Part shown: positions 1 through 10,000 of the stretch, in pieces | Position numbering within the stretch: position 1 is the stretch's first letter | Layout: each line of letters opens with the position of its first letter | DNA from: Strigamia acuminata | Lineage: Eukaryota > Arthropoda > Chilopoda > Geophilomorpha > Linotaeniidae | Length of the DNA: 64,000 nucleotides | NCBI GenBank assembly: GCA_949358305.1 | Contig: OX442323.1 | Span: 2,852,001 to 2,916,000, forward strand | Reading direction: 5' to 3' | Program-made: the position numbers and the translations under genes | Notes under the pieces: generated by a model | Told to the model about the DNA's origin: nothing | Database searches by the model: none | Seen by the model: the letters and a program-made list of their open reading frames with translations, nothing else

Positions 1-2
1 TT

Positions 3-347
3 GTTTGGCATCGCCACGTGGACCAGTTACGCCCGCGTGCGGATGGTGTTATATTGCCTCATATGGGGGGAAGAGATCGTGGAAGTTCGCTGCTTGCCTT
101 GCTTCCTACTTCACAACCGACCATTCCACCTGATAATATGAACATTCCACCAACTGTACCTGTTCCACTCCCAATACCTGCTCCCACAGTTGCACCCCAA
201 CCCACTGCTCCAGTACCCAATCCGCCGCTACCTGTTCGTGCGCCGTCACCGCTTGCAGTTGCTGGTCCGAGTACCGCTCCTCCAGCTGTTCGTAGCCCTC
301 GACCAGTCCGTAAGAAAAAACCGCCAGACTATTATGGTTACAATTGA
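3..347 (+). pseudogene. 3' end of a Ty3/gypsy polyprotein (integrase C-terminal tail), cut by the window edge
   Basis: The frame is open from base 3 and stops at 345-347. It begins with a VWHRHVDQLRPR-type segment, the usual last conserved block of gypsy integrases. It continues into a Pro/Val/Ala-rich tail of about 80 residues ending in KKKPPDYYGYN. The tail resembles the low-complexity ends of many insect gypsy Pol proteins. An untranslated gap, a polypurine tract and an LTR-like block follow (see 512-684), so the order fits the 3' part of a plus-strand element. Everything upstream lies outside the window, so I cannot tell whether the element is intact. Confidence 0.6.
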
Positions 348-496
348 TGTAGTGTGTTGTTTTATCGATTTACTCTTATTTTGTAGTGTTTAATTTTAAT
401 TCCTTTATTAGCATTTTGATACAATTGCGAATTTAATATTCATTCATTTTATTACCATTCATGTTAGTTTTATCTTGTTTAATTGGTGTTTGTCCC

Positions 497-684
497 AATT
501 AAGGGAGATACTGGAGTGTTTGTGGAATGTCCACCCCATCTGCTTAGTGTCCCCTCCAACAGTTATGTATCTTGTTTCCAACATGTGTGTAAACACTCCC
601 TTGCCTACGTCACAAATAGCCCCAATAAAAAACTCAGTCTTGTTACCTTTTTCACCCAACATGGTCGTTCTTATGCTCACTCCA
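497..684 (+). repeat. Polypurine tract and probable 3' LTR of the gypsy fragment
   Basis: A purine run (AATTAAGGGAGATA, about 497-510) is followed at 512 by a block that begins TGGAGTG and ends CACTCCA at 684, a perfect 7-bp terminal inverted repeat. A poly(A) signal AATAAA lies inside at 624-629, as expected for the R region. The implied LTR is 173 bp, short for a gypsy element. The matching 5' LTR and the target duplication are outside the window, so both edges are inferred. Confidence 0.5.
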
Positions 685-837
685 ACACATCAGCTCGCAT
701 CGACTCGGAAAACACAATAGTTATTTCCTCTATTAATTTGTATTCATTATGCTGATTAAAAAAACAAAAAAGATAAAAATTAACAAAAACAAGGATATAC
801 TGTACGTTTAAATATTTTTATCCAAATCTGAATATAT

Positions 838-1015
838 AACCAAGGTGTTGTATTTGAAAACAATCAAAAATCCGAATATAACACCATAGGAGTATGTTCG
901 AATATAACACCATGGTGTTTTAACTGACGTGGTGTTGTATTTGAATTTTTCACCAATGTTTCAAAAATGACAGTTTTCAACGAAACTCGAATACAACACC
1001 AAGGTGTTATTTTCA
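838..1015. repeat. Inverted-repeat cluster built on a GGTGTTGTATTYGA motif
   Basis: Several copies of a motif containing AACACCATGGTGTT or its arms occur in both orientations. The left end reads CCAAGGTGTTGTATTTGA and the right end reads TCGAATACAACACCAAGG, nearly perfect inverses. The central copy at about 903-921 is itself palindromic. This looks like a small foldback element or its remnant. No target duplication was identified. Confidence 0.45.
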
Positions 1016-1301
1016 GGTGAAGACTCACAATTTTAATTGCAAGCATAGAGTGAGGGTCCAGTTTTTTTGAACACGACTGTACAACGATTACAATAACCTA
1101 AGTTGCAAACGCGAAGAATTAAGTCTGGGTGTAGACGTTTGTGGTTCGATGCTATTTGCAGCAACCTTAGCTTGCCTAATTTTTTCTTGATGCTTTTTGC
1201 TGCGGTCTGTTGAGTTTATGGTGACACAGTATGGCAGCACTGATGTGTTTTTAATTTGACCGATTGAATTGAAAGATACTCACCGAATGTCTACAAACTA
1301 G

Positions 1302-1368
1302 CAGTGCTGGACCGGGAATTGGCCGGTGACGTGAAATTTTTTTCATACCCGGTGGCCCGACCTGTCCA
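1302..1368. repeat. Short hAT-like element fragment
   Basis: It begins CAGTGCTGGACCGGG and contains a weak inverted partner (GGCCCGACCTGTCCAC) near its other end. The start matches the terminal repeat of the better-preserved element at 7896-8050. I see no clear 8-bp duplication, so this is a degraded or truncated copy. Confidence 0.4.
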
Positions 1369-1527
1369 CACATGCCATTCCTAGGCACCACTGACATATC
1401 AAGTACAAGTAAAAGTAAATATAAAAATACAAAAATTTAGTTTGCTGATCCAGCTAGGTTGATGCAAAACACTCAAAAATGAAATATGTCGAGTCAATTC
1501 TGCAAAACATAAAAAACAAATTCATAC

Positions 1528-1975
1528 CAATGCCGCATTTTATCGATTAAGAGCCGCGGCTCTTATTCAAAACTGCCATTTTTTTCAGCAATTACAATTT
1601 CGGTTTTTCGTTTGTTACAAATGAAGTTTGAACGTCACGAACGTTAAATACGGAAACAATACAGTACTTTTGCAAAAATACTCGGCACACCCAGGGCGAC
1701 ATGGTATGTGTGGTGGGGGAACGGAAATGAACGTGTGTCGACTAGACGTTACGTCGACTAGACGTTACGTCGACTAGACGTTACGTCGACTAGACGTCAC
1801 CAAAGAGTTGGTCGACTAGGCGACCAGAAGTAATACCGTCGACTAAACGTTTTGCCGACTAAATGATCGTTTAGTCGCTGGTGTAGACTAGACGACAGTC
1901 GACTAAACGATTGGACCCGTCTCAGCCGCAGCTACTATTCGAGGGCGACTCTTAATCGGTAAAATACGTTAAACG
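1528..1975. mobile_element. Dispersed family A, copy 1 (non-autonomous element)
   Basis: The left end carries CATTTTATCGATTAAGAGCC and the right end carries GACTCTTAATCGGTAAAATA, which are inverted copies of one terminal repeat. An internal block around 1645-1682 (TTAAATACGGAAACAATAC, then ACTTTTGCAAAAATAC) recurs in the copies near 36200 and 51690. No coding potential is seen. The superfamily is not recognised. Edges are approximate. Confidence 0.5.
1735..1905. repeat. GTCGACTAGACGTTAC tandem array
   Basis: A 16-bp unit, GTCGACTAGACGTTAC, is repeated head to tail about four times (1737-1800). Degenerate copies in both orientations follow to about 1905, each keeping the palindromic GTCGAC core or a variant of it. 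It lies inside family A copy 1. Confidence 0.75.
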
Positions 1976-3001
1976 TATTACGCTTCAAGTAAAAGCAAAA
2001 TTAGTACACACCTGCAGCGCCATTTTATCGCAAAACCAGGACACAGCATAAGTAATCATTCGAAATGAGCCTACTTACTTTGTTTTGTAAATTCTATGAA
2101 TGGCAACAAACCTATTTTCATAAACTCTTACTTCACTTCATTTATTCGTTTATTTTATATATTCCGCATCAAATAAAAAATTGTCACAATATTTGTTTCT
2201 CTTGTTTTCTAGATAGAAGAATTTCTCCACAAGTCCTATTCGTCTTATCACTTTTCATTGATTGGATAAAGGAAATGATTAATTACTTCTGAATATAGTT
2301 TCCACATTAAGGAATGATGATGCATTGACTGGAGGAGAGAGATAGAGAGAGATAGAGAGTGTAGCATCTCTCCGTCGTTACATAATGTCACTTAGTTCGA
2401 AGCAAAGAAAACAGACTGACTTATTTTCAGCAACATTATTATAATAATGTATACAAAATTTGGCACTCATATATCGATAGGTGTTTTAAGCAATTTTCCC
2501 ATTAAACATCAACTGATTGATACAACTTTACAAGTATATGTACTTACAGAATTAACTGCAGTTAATTACACTTCTAAAACACTGCAGTTTGGAAACGAAC
2601 ACAATTGTCCGTTCAAAATCAAAAATCAAAACAAACAAAACAAACGAAAAACCTCGACGAGATTTATGTACAACACCACAGAAGCGAAACGAAACGAGAG
2701 TTAATTAATCCATGGTTAATTCAATTTAGTTCTTTGTTTCCTACGATATGGACAAGTCCCATTGGCTGTTCAACGGCCTTTGATTTGATTGACAAAAACA
2801 AGAAACAAAAAGCCATTAGAAGGGAAGATGTAAGGCATTGAGGCAGGTCTCAAACCGACGAAGAAGGCAACGCACCAACAGAATCAGGGAGTGCACAACA
2901 ACAACAACTTCCCTGAGTTTAATTTGGGAACAAAACAATCAAAACAAACGTCACTCCTCTTCCTAAAGGGCTCCGTCCTTCGCACTTCATTATTATTATT
3001 A

Positions 3002-3007
3002 TTTATT
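3002..3007 (-). terminator. Ten-m: Candidate Ten-m poly(A) signal
   Basis: On the minus strand this reads AATAAA, about 135 bases after the Ten-m stop codon. The surroundings are very AT-rich, so a chance match is quite possible. It would give a short 3' UTR; other signals further downstream may be used instead. Confidence 0.3.
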
Positions 3008-3141
3008 AATTAGTAGTATTATCGATTATTAATTAATTATTAACCATCAATTAATTCATTTTGATTCCTTCATATTCAAACGAAGGTCAAGTAATTTTTC
3101 TCGGAGATGAGCGACGTCCTCATAATCAAGTCTGGAAGGTG

Positions 3142-4019
3142 TCACCGTCTTCGCCTGTGGTTGCCGCCGCTGCCACGACGGAACACCAAATTCGACGGGT
3201 CGTCGGCCAACTCGGGGAACGTGGCGATGTCGTGGATATAGTCGGCGTGGTAGCCGGCCACGGACTTGACGTGCACGTCCAGGATCTGCTCCACCTCGGC
3301 CACGGACCAATCGCGCGTGCCTGCGTGTTTGAGCTGCAGCAGTTCGTGTTCGCGAGCCCACGCCTTGTTGATGGCGCGCTGCTTGGCGTGGCGCAGCAGG
3401 CGCGAGCGCTCCTGCTCGAGCGTCGTGCCGTAGCGCACGCTGATGACGGCGCCGTGCGTGTGGATGCGCACGTCCCTGTGCTTGGAATCCTTGTCGTTGG
3501 CGTTGGACTCGTGCAGCGTGATGTTGACGTTGTTGCCGAGGCGCTGCAGCTGCGCCAGGTCCGACGTGCGCTGCCAACTGTTCTCCTTGGTGAAGTAGAA
3601 AGTCTCGTGGTTGTGCGACACCAGCTGCAAGTCCAGCAGGTGCGACTGGTTCAGCACCGACGTCATCACGTCTCGCATGATGGCGTTGGCATTCTCGGCG
3701 GCGTTCACCCACGCCTTGCCCTGAATGCGCGAGACCACGATGCCGGCTCCGATGGGCGGCGACGAGTGCGTGATGCGCGGCTCAAACACCTCGAGCACCG
3801 GCTCGCGCTTCAGCTTCGACTTGGGCATCGTGGCCAGCTGGCGCAGCACCCGCTCCTTCTGGCACACCGTGCACAGCATTCCCGACACTACCGGAAGTCC
3901 CCGCCGGTGCTGGAAGCTCACCAGACACGGCGGAGGACACCGAGAACTCAACTGCGGCGAATGGTGAGGCAAGATCCCGCTCAGTTTGTATCCTAAGTGA
4001 TTCAACCAACTCTCGTGAT
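3142..4019 (-). CDS. Ten-m: Ten-m exon 24 (C-terminal Tox-GHH-like/TCAP region)
   Basis: This terminal exon begins after a CAG acceptor, completing a split Asp codon, and ends at a TGA (3142-3144). It starts [13 protein letters not shown], the conserved segment that follows the YD shell in teneurins. It ends with the conserved [20 protein letters not shown] block, a [11 protein letters not shown] segment, [19 protein letters not shown] and a basic tail HRRRR. The fold resembles a bacterial Tox-GHH nuclease-type domain that animals use as an extracellular C-terminus, and it includes the TCAP-like peptide region. The exon is clearly GC-richer than its flanks, which produces long open frames on the other strand. 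Confidence 0.93.
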
Positions 4020-7000
4020 CTGTTCAAAGAAGAAAAAAAGTTTTAAAACAAAAATGGTTCTACGACACCACTGGCAGGTTTTTTACCGCCAAACCATTTC
4101 AGCCAATGCAGTTCAGAAAAGTAACTACCGCAAATGGAAATAGCAGCAAACAACCGTAAATGATAGAAAAATACCGAAAATGACCCAAAAATAATGAAAA
4201 GACCAAAAATAATGAAAAAACCTAAAATAACGAAAAGACTAAAAATAAAGAAAAAAACCAAAAATGTTGCGAAAATTGCTGAAAACGAATGTAATTGTTG
4301 CGAAAAAAAAGAAAACGCCCAAAAATTGCTTAAAACGATTGAAAATAACGAAAAAATTACGAAAACGATCTGAAACATACTGTTCGATATATGGCAGAGC
4401 GCTTTCAGTACGTTTCAGGTCGTTTTCGGAATTTTCGATCGTTTTTAGCAATTTTCGATCGTTTTTAGCAATTTTCGATCGTTTTTAGCAATTTTCGCAA
4501 CATTTTCGTTTGTTTTCGTTATTTTTTGCAACATTTGTGGACGTTTTCAGCAATTTTCGTTCGTTTACTTTATTTTTCGCAACATTTTCGGTCTTTTTCT
4601 TTATTTTTTGGTCATTTTCTGTCTTTTGGGTTATTTTCGATATTTTTCTATCATTTTCTGCTATTTCCATTGGCGCCCCTTGCATTTGCGGTAGTTACTT
4701 TGCCTTGGCGGAAATGGTATGGCAGTTATGGAGTTGGCGGAAGTGGTTTGACGGAAAAAACTTGGCGGAAAAAAATGAGTGGAAAAAACTTGGCGGTGGT
4801 GTCGTGCTACGAGCAAAAATAAGTTTTAAAAAAATATATTTTCTTAATACCTTTAAGAAACCATCTCGTGAAAGGCGGATTGACCGGATCGTTGCCGTTA
4901 ATTCTGTACAAATGCAACGTGTGCGGTTGGTTGATTTTCTGCAACACATCCTCCCAGGCGGGCGTCATCCACATGCCAATCAACGGATAGTACAATCGTC
5001 CCTTTAGATGCACCAGCCCAGTGACGGAATCCAAAATTCCGCCTTGGTAATCGATGGGCAGATAAATGAAAGGGTTGGAATCGTAATCGATGTGCCCGTA
5101 CGGGCTGCGATGCATTTCGCGCACGATTTCCCCGTAGTGATTGTAAATAACGATCGGAGTCTTCATGTTGTCCGTCCCGATGTAATATTTCACATTGTGT
5201 CCTATTTTTACGTAGATCAAGTGCCCCCTGTCGTCGTAGAGGAGCGACATGATCCGCCCGTCCCTCGGACTGTGAATGTGCGTCACCTGGAACGGCTCGC
5301 TGGGGTTCACGTAGAAGAATTGCGTCACGTTTCCGAAGTGATCTTTGCGCGCGATCAAGCGGTCCTTGTAGTCGTAGTAATACCACACGTCGTAGCGCTC
5401 CTTGCGCGACGCGCGCACGATCTGTCCCTTGGCGTTGTACTGAAAGCGCTCCTCGCCGCGCTGGGTCACGAACCCCCTCTTGTCCACTTGGAACATGGTC
5501 TCCGCGAACTTGAGGATGCGGTCCATCTCGTTGTAGCGCAGCGGGATCGAGTTGGCGCGGTACTTGAGCGACACCATGTTGCCGTTGCGGTCGTAGCTGA
5601 AACTCCAGCTGTCGTGCGTCTGCACTTCCTTGAGTTGTCCGTCCACGTCGTACGTATAGTTCTTGACGTTCACGTTGTCGTTGAGCCCCAGCTTCTTGGT
5701 GTGGGTCCGCATCTGGGTGACGCGACTGCGCGAGTCGTACTCCACTTCCAGTTTGTACACGTCGATGCCGTTGATGAAGAGCGCCGTCTGCAGGTCGCGG
5801 AAGTGCACGTCCTGCACGCGGTTGAAGACGGCCGTTCCGTCGTAGACCGACGTCTCGTTCGGCCGGGCTCGGAGCACCTTGAACTGGCCGATCTGCTCGG
5901 GCAGACCCGAGCGCGGGTTGTAGGAGAAATTCAAGACGGGCAACTCCTGGCCGCCGATCTTGCCCTCGATGCTCGCGAGTCTGATGTTGGCGTCGTAGCG
6001 GTAGACGAATTTCGCGCTGCTCAGCCCGGTGCGAGTGCCGTAAACCTGTCTTTCTTCTCTCAGAAACAGTCCTTGATATTTGTATTTGATTAAGAGTTCG
6101 AACTCGCCGTCCGATTGGTTGATTTGGCTCATTAGGCCGAACACGTCCATGTAGTGATATTGGATTTTCGTGTTGCCGAAAATGACGACGGACAAGCGCG
6201 TCTGATTGTCGTAATGATATAGCACTCGACCGAAATCCTCGGGATATGACATCATCAAGACGCGGCCGTCGTTGCTGTAATGATGCACGGTCGGCGCCGA
6301 AGTTCCCGGCGGAGTGTAGAGTTTCCTGTAGTAACCGAGGGACATGTGGAGGGAAAACACGTGGCGGCTGCCAGCCGGGGTACTGATGTACTTCAGATTG
6401 CCGTATTGGTCGTAGTGGAGAATAAACTGTCGTCCACTTGGCAGTGTGATTTTAGTTGGCTGGAAAAGCGAAAAACAAATTTCAATTAGTTCAATTTCGA
6501 TTTTTCAATTTCAAGCTTAGTACTCATAAGCAGTTTCCTACGTTGGAAACCAATCTGCCCGCAGAAATTTTGCTTACAGAAAAAACTGGTATTCACAAAT
6601 TTCATTCCAGTCTTGGAATGTCTGTAAGATATGTTCAGTGACATAAAAAATTAACTTTCTGGCACGTCGATGCAACGGAAAGCTGATCTTCGTTTCCAGG
6701 CACAGAAAGTTGCGATCAATCTTGACAATTTGTGACCGATCGTAATTTTTTTTAACCGGTCTCAAATATGGCAGCAATCGGTTCTGCCAACAAATGCAAA
6801 CAACTGTATATTCTATTTATAAAAATAGTTTATAAATAAAATTAAAAATTAAAAACAAACTATCAATCTTATTCATCCTAACTCCAAAAGTAGCCTTAAA
6901 AATTTTTATTGGCATCCATCTTGTTTCTTTTTCATGGCCATTCACCATTTCTTTTCTGTTGCACAGAGCTGTGAGTACCACAAAAAGTCTGATGTGACAG

Positions 7001-10000
7001 ACTGTTACCAGATGATTCTGATAGGCTTTTCTGTCAAGTCTATACACACAGAAAAGTCTGTGGGCATACACTTCTGTTTGCAGACGATCTTATGAGTACC
7101 GAGCTTGAGTTTGAATTTTTTACCTGCGAACTGGCGCCGTAGTGATATTGCAAATTGGTTCCGTCGATGAAACGCACTTCGGACAACAATCCGTGCCTGT
7201 CGTAGGCGTACTCCTCGCCCATCGGGCCCCAATGCCACCCGGCGAGGCGCGCGAATCGATCGTATGATAAGTTGAGTGATACTCCACCGACACTCGGGAT
7301 CCACTTGATGGGTTTGCCGCTGCTATCGTATTGAATCGAGACGATCGAATTCCTGTCCCTATCGTAGACGATTTCCTTGAGTCGTGCTTGATCGTATTCC
7401 ACCATCAGGGCCCTCGAACTGTTCACCTGCAACGCGAATCGAGGTGTCAACAAAATCCTCGACTCAATTTTCGTCCAATCCGACGGCGGAAACGAAGAAA
7501 CTTACCCACATCTGGCGCTCGATGATTTTGTCGTTGGATTTGGTGTCGCCAATTATGTTGTAGCGCCACTCGGCGTCGCTCTGCTGAAATCCGAAGCGCG
7601 CTCTCCATCGGAACGGCACAAAGAACATCTCCTGCTGGATCGAATTGGTCACTTGCAGAATGGGATGCGGCGCCGTCTGAACTCGGTAGGTGAAACTCGG
7701 CCCCGTGCTCACGCTCAAGCTCCCGTTCGGATATGTTTTCGCCTCCAAACTCGTCGAATCTACAGAAAATGTGCAATTAAATTCAACAATTTTAAATTTA
7801 ATTATTTTTTTCAGTGCCACAAAAACCCATCATGACGACTAACGCCATCTATTGAGCTTTTGTGGCACTAAACACGGTGACATAGCGCCCAGAAGCAGGG
7901 CTGGACTGGGAACAAATTTATTGCTTGGAAATCTGGGTGTCCGGGCCACAATTAATGAAGTCGGGACAGGCTACAGCAGGCCGCACCAGGCCCCAGCGGC
8001 CACAGGCCACCGGGAAACTCCCGGTAGCCCGCCGGGCCAGTCCAGCACTGCCCAGAAGCCGGCCTGTGATCGGTACGGCTTCACCGCGTGACAATACCTT
8101 GACGTATAAAGACGGAGGAATGACCGGTCATGACGAAACTGTACATGTCCTTGTCGTCCTCGGTGATGGTCACTTTGGCACCTTCGACGTTGAGCCCGAT
8201 GACGACGCGCATGACCTGGCCCGTGGGTAGAATGGCCTCGGTGAGGCGCCCGTTCTCGTCGTACTGGTAAATGTAAACGTTGCCGGGCGAGTCGGTGGAA
8301 CTCCGCAGCAAGCCGGTGCTTCCTTGGTACTCGAAAGCATACTCGAACTCGGACGGCATGACGAAGGACTCGATGAGGGCCAACTTGGACATCTTGATGC
8401 GGCATTTCTGGCCCTGCGCGTTCTCGATGGTGTTGACACGGTTGCTGTAGTCTCTGAGGAAGGAGATCTTGTTGCCAGATGCGTCAGTCACTGTGTTAAG
8501 TTTACCAAAACTAGTGTTGACATTGTAGGAGAATGTGAAAACCGTTTTGCCGGTAAGGATGTTTTTCGTCATGGTGTGCTGTCCGTATCGATTGAAGACG
8601 TAGATCTCCTGTAAGTCCGGGAACACAACTTCGTAGTCACCGTTCGCATTCGGCCCAGGTAAGTACGTGAACACGGAGAGGATTTTCAAGCTGCCTTGGT
8701 CCGAGATGTGAACGAGACCTTCGGGAGTGATGGTCATCCCGGAGATGGCAGTCAGTTGGGTGTTCACGGCTAGCGAGTTCTTAGCTTCGGGACAGGTGCA
8801 GTTGGCGATGGAACACTCGCACTTTCGCTCGGTGCCTGCAAAGTGAATCAATTCCCCGTTCGGAGTCACTCGATAGACGTAGTTCACTTTGCGCGCGTTG
8901 CTCTCAGCGATGAGCAGGTCCCCGTGCGGCATAAAGGCAATGCCTAAAAGGGTGCCCAGCGTCGTGTCGGTCGCGTGGTTCGTGTCGTCCACGGGCAGGT
9001 TCAATTCTTGACACTGCAGCGGCTTGCCTGCCGTGATGAGGACCCGTTGGTCCTTGGTCAGTTTCAGCACCAGGTTGTCGTCGATGAAGTAAAGGGTTCC
9101 GTCCAGCGGGCTCAGTGCTAAATGAGTCGGCCATTGAAGATGGATCTGAACCAAACGAATAAAACAAACGATAAAATGAGCAAACATCATTCCTTCGAGC
9201 AAATCAGGAAGAACACATTTTTAACGACGTCATCCCTTCGAACCAATCAGGAAGAACATTTGTAATAACGTCATTTCTTTGAGCAAATCAGAATAAATTT
9301 TTTTATGACGTCATTTCTTTGAGCAAATCAGAATAAATTTTTTTATGACGTCATTTCTTTGTGCAAATCAGAATAAATTAATTTTATGTCGTCATTTCTT
9401 TGAACAAATCAGAAAACACATTTGAAATGATGTCATTTCAGGGAATAAACATTTTTTATAAATAAATAAATAACTAAATAAATAATTAAATAAATAAATA
9501 AATACAGAGTAGTATTTTAATACCTCTGATGCTTTTGATCCGCCGTTACACGGCAATGGTTTCCTCGCGGATCTCCTTTGATAATCTCCGATCAATGTGT
9601 AAATGTTGCCGTGTCTATTCATCACACGAATATTGGTACCATCGGCGAAATATAAGTGGCCATCACTTGAAATTGCCATTCCTGGCAACAACAAGGAAAT
9701 AAATATAAAATAAAAATAAAAATAAAAATAACCCTGCCTGCGCAAAGTCGGTATTGATTCACACACCTTTCGGGTAAGCCAGTCTCGCGTCTCTGGCCAA
9801 GCCTCCATCACCGCACGCCTCGTTGTCTCCTGGGAGACATCTTTCTCCGTTACCTACAGCAACTTCAAAGTTTGTGGCAGGGTCTTCCACCTTCTCCAAG
9901 TTTTTCACGCGAAGAATTTGCCCGCGCTCGGGGTCCGACACGTACAAAGAACTGTCTGCCGGATGCATTGCCAAGTGGTATTGATAAGCGACCTGAGTAG

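Larger units (their letters stand above)
685..3141. other. Intergenic region and Ten-m 3' flank
   Basis: No credible gene is seen. The region holds an inverted-repeat cluster (838-1015), a hAT-like end fragment (about 1302-1368) and a copy of dispersed family A with an internal GTCGAC array (1528-1975). The last part is AT-rich and includes a GA-rich run near 2330-2360. The Ten-m 3' UTR must lie in its right-hand part, because the Ten-m stop is at 3142-3144 on the minus strand. Confidence 0.6.

Noticed and set aside
3061..3996. 311-codon open frame on the plus strand, and a 218-codon minus frame over the same bases
   Set aside because: Both overlap the terminal Ten-m exon in other frames, and their composition (Arg/Ala/Val-rich) reflects that exon's codons. 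Only the conserved teneurin frame is supported.
5008..6093. 361-codon open frame on the plus strand
   Set aside because: It lies exactly opposite the YD-repeat exon of Ten-m, which is GC-rich. The translation is Val/His/Arg-rich with no family resemblance, as expected for an antisense shadow.
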